Shown here piece after piece: positions 35,461 to 46,972 of a DNA stretch of 64,000 nt. Origin of the DNA: Ctenopharyngodon idella. Lineage: Eukaryota > Chordata > Actinopteri > Cypriniformes > Xenocyprididae. Numbering within the stretch: the first letter of the stretch is position 1; the number at the start of each line of letters is the position of its first letter. The translations under genes and the position numbers were made by a program. The stretch lies in the NCBI RefSeq assembly GCF_019924925.1, contig NC_067237.1:5443001-5507000 (forward strand). The letters run 5' to 3'. Under the pieces are notes generated by a model. It saw only the letters and a list, made by a program, of their open reading frames with translations. It ran no database searches and was not told the DNA's origin.

Positions 35461-35511
35461 AGATATTATAAAAGAATTTTCATTGTTGGGTTAACTATTC
35501 CTTTAACTTCA
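35461..35511 (-). mobile_element. MITE right terminus
   Basis: 'gaattttcattgttgggtta' and 'actattccttta' form the mirror end of the TTAAAGGG-type family. It abuts the large palindrome; its left half may be the fragment inside the palindrome centre. Confidence 0.6.
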
Positions 35512-35581
35512 GATGTTCCTTGTCACACCTCATCAGCCCAGTTTGCTACTGTACTCCTCCTCTCTTTTCTGCTCCTGTCAG

Positions 35582-35891
35582 GAGCCTGGCTGCAGGTTGG
35601 CGATCAAAAGGATGGGTTGACACTGACTCAAAGGAAGGTGGTTGTTCTGCCACATCAGATAGTCAGTTACATAAACGTTCTGCTCTCAAGTCAGTGGACA
35701 CACGGACAAGGTCTGAAAGACTTTCAGAACCCCAGCCAAGCGTTGACACCAGCACAAGCACTATTTCAGTGGAACAGGGTCGACTGAAGAAGCGCGTGCC
35801 CATTTCTCACCACCTCACTTTTGTCCACCAGTATAGGCTATCAGGACCAACTCAAGCAGAGAAGCTTCATCCTCTGATAATGTGCGTTTAA
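35582..35891 (+). CDS. candidate terminal coding exon, product unknown
   Basis: A polypyrimidine tract (35551-35579, 'ctcctcctctcttttctgctcc') ends at an AG acceptor at 35580-35581. From 35583 the frame runs 102 codons to TAA at 35889-35891; one base at 35582 would complete a split codon (phase-2 intron). The peptide is hydrophilic and rich in Ser, Thr, Arg and Glu, for example 'KRSALKSVDTRTRSERLSEP' then 'QPSVDTSTSTISVEQGRLKK', and does not resemble a repeat product, unlike most frames here. No domain is recognised. I see no good internal donor, so it would be a last exon, with AATAAA at 36276. Upstream exons are not found; the upstream DNA is transposon. Alternatively, a chance frame or an exon fossil. 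Confidence 0.42.
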
Positions 35892-36089
35892 TAAGTATTA
35901 GATTGGATGGCAGATGAATATGGTCTCAGCACTGTAAGGATGACAGTTTGACTTTTCATAACATTGATGCGTGCGTTGACAGCCCGCATGTATTAGCTAA
36001 TGGTACGGTTCCACTGGCATCTGTTAGCGATGGTCCAGTGAGCTCACAATTATGAGATGCCATGGATCACTGCAGGGGCCCATTACAAA

Positions 36090-36144
<55 letters not shown>

Positions 36145-36300
36145 ACATGTGTAACTGCTCTGTGGAACGTAGGGTCAGTATCTCTTGAGAGGCGATTTCT
36201 CAGAAACAATCTCATTGGTTGTGCGGTTGCCATGCCTCATGTCTTTAGGAGAAGCTGCCACCATTTTGAAACACCAATAAAGAAATATGATGTTGTGCTT
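35892..36300 (+). promoter_or_regulatory. possible 3' UTR with AATAAA at 36276-36281
   Basis: If the exon is real, the 3' UTR would hold a long GT microsatellite (36091-36142) and end after AATAAA (36276), which is followed by a GT/T-rich stretch ('gatgttgtgcttgtctttt'), as expected for a cleavage site. Confidence 0.3.
36091..36142. repeat. GT microsatellite
   Basis: About 26 uninterrupted GT units. Confidence 0.95.
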
Positions 36301-36856
36301 GTCTTTTCTCATATGTTTTCACAGTCTTGTTGACCCTGGTAAATCACTGTATGTGCAAACAGGATTACCCAAAAACAGATAGCATTAATTTTCTGCTGTA
36401 TTGGACAGGAGAGCGTTATTGAATAAAGGCTGAACTGACAATATCCATGGCACATAATCTCTGATATATAAATCTCTAACAGATGCAATATATTCTAAAG
36501 ATGAATATTGTCCACTGCCAGCAGTTTTTATGTGTAATATCCCAAAGGATTAATGTTCTGGCCAACATACAAAATGTGAGCTGTACAGTAGATACTAACT
36601 GACAGTGACATTAGGCAGTAATGTATTAAAAACAAAAAAATAAACAAACAAAAATACTCATGTATATAATGATTTATATTTTAATATGAAAGGAATATTT
36701 GATTTGATGTACTTATGTTGTGAAATTGTCAAAATAATGGTGTGCATTGCAGGCAGACAGACAGGTGAAGACTGAGAATGATAAAATTCCAATACGAAGT
36801 TTAATCCAACCACGCACTGATCCAAAACAGCATGCTCCAAGTCTTCTTCTCCGTTT
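36300..36856. other. unique DNA, nothing recognised
   Basis: AT-rich; no repeat or gene recognised. Confidence 0.4.
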
Positions 36857-37983
36857 TTAGTGTATCTCTGTGGCAGAATTACAGCGCCACATACTGGTCT
36901 GGCATACTACATCGTTTTGAGTTGGTTTCTGTGGTTTCGTGTGTACACGACAAGGTGCTGATGCTGGACAGAGAGATGGATGGTGGAGGCTTGGGAGGTG
37001 GGCGAGGAGCAGGCGAAGGGATGGTGATAGGCGATGGCGAAGGGATGGCAGTCGGCACTGGGGACAGGTAGACGACGGCGAGATCCTGGCAGCAAAGATG
37101 TAAGTAGTCCACTGACGCAGACCCAGAGCCAAACAGTGCTGACAGTGACAGCGAGTCGAGGGAGGGAGGAGCCAAGATGTTGCTGCCGTGGGTACCGACA
37201 TCTGGGGGATGACTGACAGAGACAGAGATGTAGAATCCTCAGGCACAGACCGAGGGTCAATTGAGCTGAGTGACATTACTGGTGCAGGAGACCCAGGCGA
37301 TGTTGCGGTGACAAGCGTCGGAGGTGGAGCCAGAGTACCCAAGGACTGGGGCGATGCCTGTGTGACCGAAGACAGAGGCGAAGCCGAAGAGAAGAAGGAA
37401 CCCGCTGCAGCCGAAGGGGTGGTGGGTCGGAGCACAGCAGATGGCTTGTAATTCTGTGGCGGAAGTGATGTAATGACTGACCAAGGGGGAGCCAGTGGAA
37501 CGAGGGAACCTAGTGGAGCCTCTAGGCCGAGGGTCTCTGATGGAGCCGAAGGTGGAAAGAGCCAAGAGGGAGCCGACAGTCCGAGATGGAGCAAAGGGAT
37601 CAGAGGCCGGAGGCAGGATCCTATTGCACAGGCGCTTTTGGTGGTTGCACGACCTGTGGCGTGACGTCATAGCAGGGCTTCCCCAGAGACGGCGCAGGGC
37701 AGCAAACATCCAGCAGCAATGGTGCTGGAGGACTGGCTGAGCTCTGTGGTGATGGTAACATGAGCAGCTTAATGAAAAGAATAATTCCCAGTCTATAAAC
37801 AGCGATAATTCCAAACAAACTGACAGATCATAGTCCAAATAGTTCTCATTGTTCAGTAAAGATTCAGATACCGGGAAGGATAGGGTGGGAGTCGACAAGG
37901 CCCCATTAAAGTTCGCCAGCCAGTCCTCAGTCTTCGTTCTCTCAGCCGCCAGTGTCGCGGGCTCGCTCCCTGGTCAGATCCAT
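36857..37983 (-). pseudogene. broken Pro/Ser-rich transposon-type ORF
   Basis: A GC-rich stretch, unlike its neighbours, codes on the minus strand for pieces of a protein type I recall as a repeated 'hypothetical protein' in cyprinid genomes. From the ATG at 37983: MDLTRERAR, then in other frames 'TPTLSFPVSESLLNNENYLD' (from about 37895), 'LLLDVCCPAPSLGKPCYDVT' (about 37725-37665), and a long Pro/Ser/Ala-rich run to 36857 ('APSETLGLEAPLGSLVPLAP' at its start). At least three frameshifts separate these pieces. The low-complexity, proline-rich design and repetition across genomes suggest a retroelement gag-like or ORF1-like region, but the class is not proven. A host gene is unlikely. Confidence 0.55.
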
Positions 37984-38149
37984 GCTGGAGCTCCACTTCC
38001 GGGGCGATGGCATTAACATTCATTGTATTGACAATAGGGGAAGAATCATTTCCCAGAATGCTGTACTTTTCTCCATATACATGTATTATATGATCAAGTA
38101 GGTTGACTAATAGGGTTAGAGTATTAGTAGACAGTGAACGTGATTTTAC

Positions 38150-38650
38150 CTACCAAGTACAACATGTTCCTGGATCAACATTCCAATCAGTCAAGTCAAG
38201 TCAAGTCACCTTTATTTATATAGCGCTTTTTACAATGCAGATTGTGTCAAAGCAGCTTTACAGTGATAACTGGTATATAATTTTGGCTGCACAGCAGCTC
38301 TTAAAGAAAATGCTGTCAATGTAGGGAGATGCAAAGCACTGTTGAATATCAAATGTCAAATGGCAAGTGTCCCCAACTAAGCAAGCCAAAGGCGACAGCG
38401 GCAAGGAACCCAAACTCCAACAGGTGACATCAATCAACCAATCAGATCTGAGGGACAAGTTCACAGTTTACGTCAAGTTTAGGCTTACAACTAAATCAGT
38501 GTTATTTACCTATCATTTCCTTCTGGTTTTAGGGAGAGGTTATGGGTAGGGTTAGGTTTAGAGGTAGAGATATAGAGTTAGGACTACATTTTCAGACAGG
38601 AATGTTGTTCCAGGATCTATAGGAACATTGCTTGGCAAAAAACACTGTAT
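38150..38650. repeat. inverted repeat unit split by a LINE/SINE tail
   Basis: 'acatgttcctggatcaacat' (38162-38181) is mirrored by 'atgttgttccaggatctata' near 38602-38621. The LINE/SINE tail lies between them, which suggests an older palindromic element that was interrupted. Confidence 0.45.
38190..38450 (-). mobile_element. LINE/SINE 3'-tail copy, antisense
   Basis: A TCAAG pentamer run (38192-38210), then 'tttatttatatagcgctttt' and 'gtgtcaaagcagctttacag', is the reverse of a typical fish L2-type 3' end. It continues with 'gcaagccaaaggcgacagcg', shared with 16930 ('gcaagccaaaggtgacagtg'). Confidence 0.65.
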
Positions 38651-38656
38651 TATTGT

Positions 38657-38864
38657 GGTCCCCCAAACAGACATTCTACTGACTATAAGTAACTTTGCAA
38701 ATACATTTCACCTTATTCTACTAACCCAAATCCTATACCTAAACACCTAAACACTTAACCCTAACCTAACAGTCTACTAATACTCTAATGAGAGTTAGTT
38801 GACATGTAGTTGCAAAGTTACTTATAGTTAGTAGAATGTCTAAAGTGGACCATTGAAATAAAGT
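38657..38864. mobile_element. complete short MITE
   Basis: 'acattctactgactataagt' and 'aactttgcaa' at the left (38670-38700) are mirrored by 'agttgcaaagttacttatag' and 'tagtagaatgtctaaa' at 38810-38844, giving arms of about 45 bases. The centre is rich in 'cctaacctaac'. Confidence 0.75.
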
Positions 38865-39785
38865 GCAATCCATTTATCTACAATACATATTATTAATAAC
38901 TTTTTATTTTTAAGTAATTATTTAAAAAAACAAAAACAATTATCTACATAACCCATGAGTACACACTCAGTTCACTTAATTTCCTACACATATGCCTCTG
39001 TCTGCATTACTTTCTTTCTCTTACAAATGCTTTGTACATGCCGAAGTCAACTGCACCCTAGCAAAAAATAAAAGAAAAAAGAATGAAATGTTGATTCATC
39101 TCCCCATAAGACACACAATAGAACCATATGGTGAAGAACCTGATACATATTCCCACACCTCAGGTATTTTTGTATTTTTGAACATCCTCTGTGGCTGCCT
39201 CCCGCAGAATAAACATGATCTAAACTTCCTTGCGATCTCCCACAGGGACCAGCTGTACCCTCCACCCTGCAGGACCCACTAAGAAACAGCAATGTAGAGA
39301 AAAACCTACACCTCACAGACACTTTTTTTTCTCTCACACTCTTCCAACATTCACCTAAACCTTCCATCCATTACATGTCTGGAATTGCATCCAAATCTCT
39401 TGCCTAGGCTGTTTCAGAGCTCGGCCCTGAATCATTATTACCTGATTAAATGTGATTAAGCAAAGATCATTAGCAGCTGCATGTGCTGTCACTAACGATT
39501 AGAGTGATGGGGGAGTCATATCCAATACGTTTGCCCGCTACACCCCTGAGACCCTGTCTCTCACCCTGAGAGACATTGTTCGCCAATCGACTTGGACACT
39601 GTGCGCTTATTACAAGACAGCAAGTTTCTTTCTTCTTGTTTCTAATTCTTCTATGATCTGCCCTGAACTAATACATTTGCACTTCAGATGAGTGTGATTC
39701 GCTTTTGGTGTTTGATGATAAAGAGTAAATTAGTTTTGAAATAAATGCTAAAGTTCTGTAAGGTCCTGTCAGTCATGATTTAAAA
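38865..39785. other. unique DNA; possible conserved element at 39405-39520
   Basis: 39418-39500 clusters 'ctgaatcattattacctgat', 'taaatgtgattaagc', 'agatcattag' and CAGCTG (39474), i.e. several homeodomain-like cores and an E-box. Frames at 38992-39367 on both strands overlap and carry no domains. Confidence 0.35.
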
Positions 39786-40060
39786 GAACAGTTCTTCCAA
39801 ATATGAAAATGTAGTCATTGTTTACTCACTCGCATCACAAACTTTAACAAAAGAGGAGGGATTCTGAAGAATGTTTACAGTGCTCTTTTCCATAATCCAT
39901 ATAATGACAATTCTACAGTGGTCAGGTTTTTTAAAAAACAACATAAAACACCCTAAAAGTCCATATAATTCATGTGGTATATTCCAAGTTTTCTGAAGTC
40001 GAAAGCTATGTGTGAGACTGAAATGAAAGCCTAGAATCAACTCCATGCTGTTTTAATAAC
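39786..40060 (+). mobile_element. MITE fragment
   Basis: 'aacagttcttccaaatatga' and 'tcattgtttactcactcgca', then 'gtccatataattcatgtggt' and 'ttctgaagtcgaaagctatg'. These follow the usual order of a TTAAAGGG-family element; no right end. Confidence 0.6.
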
Positions 40061-41055
40061 CTATACTGTAGTAAGAAATGGCATATAAATAGTATAATAT
40101 CTGAAATATTAATCAAACAACAATATTGACAATGATTTTTGTGGAAAAAGAAAATCAAACAACTGCTCTTGGCTAGATAACATCTAAACTGAACATAATA
40201 AAGGCACTGTATAGTTCATTTTAATTTACAGATTTGCTTCTCAGCTCTGTTAATTAAATAAAGCTCTGACAGCATCACATCAATATTACTGTATTATGTC
40301 TAATAATCATTTAGTAGAGACTCTTTTATGCTTAAACTTTTTCCTTGTGCCTTTCCTTGTTTTTGTAAATGTTGTAAGAAACTTCAAAGTGAAAAAATGA
40401 ATGGATGTGTCAACCACAGACCCAGTTTCAGCTATGAAGTGTTTAAATAATTTAAAATAATTTTAAAAATGTTTAAATAATAATAAAAAAAGAATACTAC
40501 TGCTGCAAACTTCAGTCTCTTAAAACTTACCTTGAATTTGTTTGATTCACCAAAATAAGTACATTTGTCATTTGTGGGTGCTCTGCGTGAGATTTAAGAT
40601 CTGCATTTACATATGTAAACATATGATGAAATACTAATACATAATTCTAACATATTTTCCCAATGACAAAGTGTAGGAGGTGGATTTTAGTTTTGTTAAA
40701 ATTAAGAGGGAAATGTCCCTCACATGTTCTTCTATGCAAGGGGTATAGGGCCCTGTTTTATGGGGGGCGAGAGAGTGCAACATGCTGCAACTGAAGAAAA
40801 CACATACAAACAGAAAAAACTTCAGCAAATTCAGAAAACATCATCAGTTTGAAACATGTGCTACAAATGCTCACAATGCAAACAAATAATGCAAATAATA
40901 TGCATATATGACCAGGATGTTATAAAACAAAACAAAAAAAACCCTCATCTTTCATGTCATCAACAACACCACTGATGAGTAGAAATTGAATAATAAGCAT
41001 GTCCCAGCCAGGTTCATCACTTTTGGGTCCCCTTGAAATATTTCTGTTGTGGTCT
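40061..41055. other. unique AT-rich DNA
   Basis: Nothing recognised. Confidence 0.4.
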
Positions 41056-41830
41056 GTGCTATTTGCAGCTTGATTGTGTATTTGGTTGCGTTGTGAGTAT
41101 TTGCAGCTTGATTGTGTATTTGGTTGCTTTGTGAGTATTTGCAGAGTGTTTCTGTATTTGGTTGCGTTATGAGTATTTGCAGCGCGTCTCTGTATTTGGT
41201 TGCTTTGTGAGTATTTGCAGCACGTCTCTGTATTTGGTTGTGTTGTGAGTATATGCAGTGCGTTTCTGTATTTGGTTGCGTTGTGAGTATTTGCAGCGCG
41301 ATTCTATATTTGGTTGCGTTGTGAGTATTTGCAGTGCGTCTCTGTATTTGGTTGCGTTGTGAGTACTTGCAGTGCGTCTCTGTATTTGGTTGCGTTATGA
41401 GTATTTGCAGTGCGTCTCTGTATTTGGTTGTGTTGTGAGTATTTGCAGTGTGTCTCTGTATTTGGTTGCATTGTGAGTATTTTGCAGCTCGATTCTGTAT
41501 TTGGTTGCATTGTGAGTATTTTGCAGCTCGATTCTGTATTTGGTTGCGTTATGAGTATTTGCAGCACGATTCTGTATTTGTGTTGTGAGTATTTGCAGTG
41601 CATTTCTGTATTTGGTTGCCTTGTGAGTATTTGCAGCGCGATTCTGTATTTGGTTGCATTGTGAGTATTTGCAGCACGTTTCTGTATTTGGTTGCATTGG
41701 GTGTATTTGCAGTGCGATTCTGTATTTGTTTGCGTTGTGAGTATTCGCAGCGTGTTTCTGCATTTTGGCTGCGTTGTGAGTATTTGTAGCGCATCTCTGT
41801 ATTTGGTTGCGTTGTGAGTATTTTCAGCGT
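41056..41830. repeat. 38-bp minisatellite, about 20 copies
   Basis: Unit: TATTTGCAG(Y)..., in full 'tgagtatttgcagcgcgt' plus 'ctctgtatttggttgcgttg', 38 bases, repeated about 20 times with point variation and a few 37- or 39-base units. The minus-strand frame of 194 codons at 41304-41888 is a read-through product. As 38 is not a multiple of 3, it cycles through three peptide phases ('KYRDALQILTTQP', 'NTESHCKYTQCNQ', 'IQKRAANTHNAT'). No start context or gene signals. Confidence 0.95.
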
Positions 41831-41942
41831 TAAAGTATTTTCTCAGCCACCGTACCTCTTGCATAATTAAAAGTAAATACAAAGACAATTCAATTATATA
41901 TTCAGAAGACTTACAATGTAATGCTTGCCACTTGGTGTGTAG

Positions 41943-41979
41943 CAGGGGTTTTCAAAGTCAAAGACAGTGAAAACCCCTG
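41943..41979. repeat. 11-bp perfect hairpin
   Basis: CAGGGGTTTTC (41943-41953) and GAAAACCCCTG (41969-41979) with a 15-base loop. Confidence 0.85.
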
Positions 41980-42083
41980 TTGTATAGCAATATATGTAGC
42001 TATATAGCTATGGTGCTTGACAGCTGTGGTCAGCTGCTGTTGTATGGAATATTCTTTGGGATATTCTAAAATAAAGCAATAAA

Positions 42084-43005
42084 CCCCAAGAAGCCGTGGT
42101 TTAGAATGAATTTATAACAGCTAAGGGGCGTTGTTAGGCATGACGTGGAGCGGAGTGCCTAAAACACCCTTTGCTGTTATTAATTCACTGTAAACCACAG
42201 CTTCATGGGGCTTATTGCTTTTATAAAACGGTTACCACACAATACAAATATTAAAGCTAAAAAATATGTATCAATGCAACTTTCATGAAGTAAAATCACT
42301 AAAAGCCTTCCTTCCACTGGAAAAAATAGTCCCTGACCGTAAACAGCAACAGAAGTTACATTTATTACGTCTCTAGATGGAGGCAAAGATTGTCTTTATG
42401 AGCGAGTCACTCAGTCGCAAAGACTTTTATATTGAAACTTGTTGTGAATACGGAATAAGACGCAAATGACAAATGCATTGACTAGTGCTGTCAGTGTCAG
42501 CAGGGCACGGGAAAATCCAGTAACTGTTAAAAGGACAAGATCGCAGCAGACATTCAAACAGATTTTTTATTATGAACATAGGACTGACCTGAAGAAAAAC
42601 GCTAAAACTGAATGCAGGTAATACACTCGGTCACTCGATGTCTCTCTCACAATACTCTTCTACATAGTAAGCTTCAATGAACAAACATTTTTTACGTTGC
42701 TAAGAGTGGTTGCTAAGGGTGTTGTGCAGTACTACACAGAACCGGGTGAAGCCGTCATGGCCGTGTTTTACCGTGAATAAAACACATCTATTGACCAATC
42801 TGGAACTAACCATTTTATAAATAATAAACATTTACTTTTCGTGAAATGCACAAAGGAATTGCAGCAACACAGAGACACAGTGGTGCAGTAATACTGATGT
42901 AAAGAGGTCACAGGTGTATGTTTGTAGAGTAATTTACAATGGCTTCGAACGCTGCTCAACCAATCAGAATCAAGGGCCGGAACTATCTGTTTTATAATCC
43001 TTTTT
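42084..43005. repeat. dispersed repeat, copy 2, with palindromic head
   Basis: The longer copy of the repeat at 23025-23690. It begins with a palindrome (42090-42210: 'gccgtggtttagaatgaatt' against 'aattcactgtaaaccacagc'), then 'cggttaccacacaatacaaa', 'atagtccctgaccgtaaaca' and 'ggttgctaagggtgttgtgc', to 'accaatcagaatcaagggcc' near 42958. No coding capacity. Confidence 0.75.
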
Positions 43006-43027
43006 CTATCCTTCTTTTCCAGTTACA

Positions 43028-43082
43028 GTAAATCAACATGAGGATGAGTAATGACAGAATTTTCATTTTTGGGTTAACCATC
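43028..43082 (-). mobile_element. MITE right terminus
   Basis: 'catgaggatgagtaatgaca' and 'gaattttcatttttgggtta' match the mirror end of the TTAAAGGG family; the left half is absent. Confidence 0.6.
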
Positions 43083-43089
43083 ATAGTTC

Positions 43090-45021
43090 TATAGTTGTAT
43101 TGCTGGTCTTTCATTTCAGTCTGTTGTTTATGGTTATTCTGTGTACCTGTGGATTCCATGCAGTGTTTCCACTATAATATTCCAGTAATTTTCACAAATC
43201 ATGCATGCAATTTGAACCATCATGCTCCCTTGTGCGTGCAAAATATATGCCAGCACATCCTCAAAAAATACCTATAAATCTTTACAGCATATAAAGCAAA
43301 AAATAAAAACTTCTTGATGTATTTCTGAGAGTGGAGCTCAAATTGAAAATTCTTTGGGTATGATTAAAGAGTGAAGCTCTTTGCCTCTGAACCTAGGACT
43401 AACAGGATTTGAAAAAGTATGATTATAAATATCCTTCTTTCAGCCTTAACATTACAGCAGAGAGGGGAAGGAGAAACCAAATCCTGATGCAAAAGCTTCT
43501 GTGTGGTGCTAAAGCCTATTAGCTTGACCTAATCATCAGAATACTGGGGGATTATCTGAGACCTGGTAATTGAGATATTCCCACTGAGGAAAAATACAAA
43601 CATCTTCATCAGACACCTGTGGTCATAGCCATACTGGAATAATTTGAAGGTTTATCTTGGCAAAAACCAAACAGATGAAAAGTTGTGAAGCTGTGGTCTG
43701 GGGGTTATCACATTGAACTGTGCTGCTAAATAAATGTGGCAGGTGTTTAAGTCTGGTTTGTCTTGATTTCTGATCGTGTTCCCCTCTCTTCTCTTTAAAA
43801 TCTGCTATTAAAATCAGATTTAATTTGGAATTCAAAAAATTACAAAAGTATTATACCTCTAAATTCAATTACAGTATGTCAACAATGGTCTCATTTGTGT
43901 TTTTTTTTTTTTTTTAATCTCTTATGTCTATCTTAGTTCTGTTTTATAAGAAACATCTGAGATAAAGTGGATACCTAAAAAAAGCAGAACAGAGAACTCC
44001 AAAGCGAGCTATGAGCTATGAAAGAGCAATCTCTGAGCAATATAATTTTCTTCTGGGTAATTTCCTCTCTACAATTGTGTTCTCAATAAAAGTGGCAAAA
44101 AAGGGCCAAAAATAAAATTAAATGTGAAAAAAAAAAGGCATAATAAATTAATAAAAAGCCCTTGACTTTTGCAATTGGCAGGAAACCAAAGTTGAAGTGA
44201 AAAGTTTTGCTACTTGCGAATTAAATAAGAAAAAGCCATTGATTTACTTCAGGCAAACCTTAAACCTTAACTTTAAAATAGATAATAATACCTTTTCTGA
44301 ACATTGAAATTACTTCTTTAAATTCTGAAGCATTCCCAGACATGAAGTGGATAATTCACCAATTCAAGGAGTAACTCAAAAATCAGACATGTATTGGCAT
44401 CACACAGACTGTACTTATACGGACTCATTAAAATTATAACCACTTTATACTTAATTCCTGTTTACAGCAAAAGCTAAACACTCAAAATCATGGTGAGATT
44501 TTCAACCTTTTTTCACCATCAAACCGAATTCAAAACATTCATTAGAAAACCAGGAGTGGTGCGTCAGTTAAAGAAACTGATATGACTGCGTGAACATCCA
44601 AGTACAGATCAAAAGACGAAGACAAACCAACCCTGGAGAGCTTATCTGGAAGGCAACACTACTAAGATAAGATTTGTTAAGATAAATTACATGCACATAC
44701 ACACTCACATACAGATTAACTACTGTGGTGCATTTCATGAGTTTACACTTGCATATAATCGAACAGAGCAAAGAATATGCGTCTTTCACATGCTGGGCTC
44801 CTAGCGCGGAATGTGGCCCGAACCCAGAGTATAGTGCTGATTGGGTAGATTATCTGAACGTGCTCCTCCCGAACTTTGTTAATAAAACATCATATGTTTT
44901 CCTATACGTTTGGGAATGTTGTTTTATGATGAGTTTACTGTTGTATGACCATTAAAATTTGAGTTTAACTGTCTCATTTACTTTTATGATCACATCTGCA
45001 TACAAGTCCATATAGAATTGG
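43090..45021. other. unique DNA, nothing recognised
   Basis: T run at 43901-43916. No gene. Frames of 60-76 codons here have no domains. Confidence 0.4.
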
Positions 45022-45247
45022 TGGTAACACTTTATTTTAGGGTTTAATTCTCACTTTTATGTTAGCTTACATATTACTAGGATATTGGTTGTTTATTAGT
45101 ACTTATAAAGCACATATTAATGCCTTATTCTGCATGACCTTATTCTACATCCCTTAATCCTACCCAGTACCTAAACTGTAAATTAGGAGTTTGAGGCAAA
45201 AGTTGTAGTTAATAGTGAATATGTGCTCCCCATACTAAAGTGCTACC
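45022..45247 (+). mobile_element. MITE with GGTAACACTTTA ends
   Basis: The left GGTAACACTTTATTTTA and right ACTAAAGTGCTACC are inverted ends. The body ('ttattagtacttataaagca', 'tgaccttattctacat') is shared in the same orientation with 50132-50385. Confidence 0.75.
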
Positions 45248-45684
45248 GAATTGGCCGTAGACCGTAATGGTGAACTGCAGTTCTAGAGGCTATGCAAAGG
45301 AATATTCTGTTTAAATGGCATAAAACACTATGAGTTTGAAATAATGAAAATTACCTTTACCAGACAAATGGAGTCCAATGGCCAATTATTTCCCTTTGCC
45401 AATTAACCTTCCCAGCAGCCCTTGCTCTTCCCCCTGGTGGCATACTGACTGCCAAATATGTTTGCACTCATCAGCTCCAGCTAGCTGATGAAAAGAGACA
45501 GGGGACTCAGTACATTAGCCCAAGGGTGGGACTAATATCAACCTATCTTTCCATAAGTAGCTCAGTGTTAAGGTGTGTGAGGTAAGCCCATCCACAGAAG
45601 ATCATTAAAATCAATGAAGGAAGCAAGCACTGCCTCCAAGAATCTACCATCCCTCAGACCATAGATATGTGGCTTAAAGAGGGC
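45248..45684. other. unique DNA
   Basis: Nothing certain. 45373-45500 is of balanced composition. Confidence 0.35.
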
Positions 45685-45800
45685 ATTCACCCAAAAATGA
45701 AGTATGAAGTCAATATTTACCATTCCATGCTGTCATTTTTACTTTTTTGGGAGATAAAATGAGAAGCAACTCTTTTCCATAGAATTAAAATTAATAGTTT
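45685..45800 (+). mobile_element. MITE left-end fragment
   Basis: 'ggcattcacccaaaaatgaa' then a body with 'ccattccatgctgtca' and 'tttttgggagataaaatgag'. Ends before the microsatellite; no right end. Confidence 0.5.
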
Positions 45801-45829
45801 TTAGTTATCGTAACTTATAACCTCTAAAA

Positions 45830-45831
<2 letters not shown>

Positions 45832-45901
<70 letters not shown>

Positions 45902-45902
45902 G
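45832..45902. repeat. CA/GA compound microsatellite
   Basis: CA repeats (45832-45875) followed by GA repeats (45876-45901). Confidence 0.95.
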
Positions 45903-46640
45903 TACCCACAAGATAATCGGGACAATTTTGGGCCAAATATTCCCCTTTCAACGATCAAAGTCCCGGTTATCTTGATGGTTCTACAGATTATCTTATCAGA
46001 TTTTCCTATGATATGATGTGTGTTAACAGGAATTGAATCTGCCCGGAAGAACTTCAGGGCCGCACCAATCTCAAATCATATAAACCCAACATGTTAAATA
46101 TTTGTTAAATTCTGTTGTGTGGGGGCACAAATGCGCACACACTCTGTAGATTGTCATGTGGAATGAATCGATACCAAATCAGAAAGCGAGCTGACGAAAG
46201 ACGGAAGCATAACACGACTTCATCCAAAGCTTTTTCTTTTTCCCCCTGTGAATTTTCTATAAAAAAGCAGTTCCAACACTGTTATTGCCATTTCCTCCAC
46301 ACACTATGGGAACAAAACTGTTAAATTTATGATTTTTTTTTTTCATCATGTTTGTGGTCTCTCACATTTTGTAAATCTGGTAAGATTTAAAAAATCTTTT
46401 AGTGTGGGCCAGCCTTTACACAGTAACTGCATACTCAACGATTGTCTAATGCACAAAACTAAGTGTAAAGAAACATTTTTTGAGGTTAAAAGGAAAGCAA
46501 CACACATCCGTTATACTGAACAACAATATACCAGTTGCGGCTCCTGATTGTAAATTTAGATAGGGCAGATTCTGGGTCGTAGCGCTAGTTTAGGATAAAC
46601 AGTTTGTAAGCTGTATATTCTACTGTAATTGCTGAACACA
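45903..46640. other. unique DNA
   Basis: No repeat or gene recognised. Frames at 46115-46547 have no domain. Confidence 0.4.
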
Positions 46641-46972
46641 CACTCTAAAATATAACTATAAAAAAATTAAAAAAAATGTACACAGTAAAATACCGTTTTC
46701 TGTTGAAACAGTACTATACCTTAAAAACAACGCATTCTGGGTAATATTTGCCATTTTAAGAGAAGAGGCCTATAGGCTACTGTATATTAATATTAATATT
46801 TATAATAATATTATTTATCATTTTCGAGAAATTAACCTATAGGATACTTTCTCGAAGATGACAACTATTGCCCAGAATGCATTGTTTTAATTGTATATTA
46901 CTGATTCAGTGGAAAACGTTTTTTTTGCTGTGTAAATTTGTTTAGTTTTTTTTACAGTTATTTTTTAGAGTG
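46641..46972. mobile_element. palindromic MITE with CACTCTAAAA ends
   Basis: 'cactctaaaatataactata' (46641) is mirrored by 'acagttattttttagagtg' (ending 46972). Inner arms also pair: 'aacgcattctgggtaatatt' (46729-46748) with 'tattgcccagaatgcattg' (46866-46884), and 'cgagaaattaacctatagga' around the centre with its neighbours. Confidence 0.75.

Noticed and set aside
41056..41830. CRISPR-like regular array
   Set aside because: No unique spacers: the 38-bp units abut head to tail, and the genome is eukaryotic.
41304..41888. 194-codon minus-strand open frame
   Set aside because: It is read-through of the 38-bp minisatellite; no start context, no gene signals.
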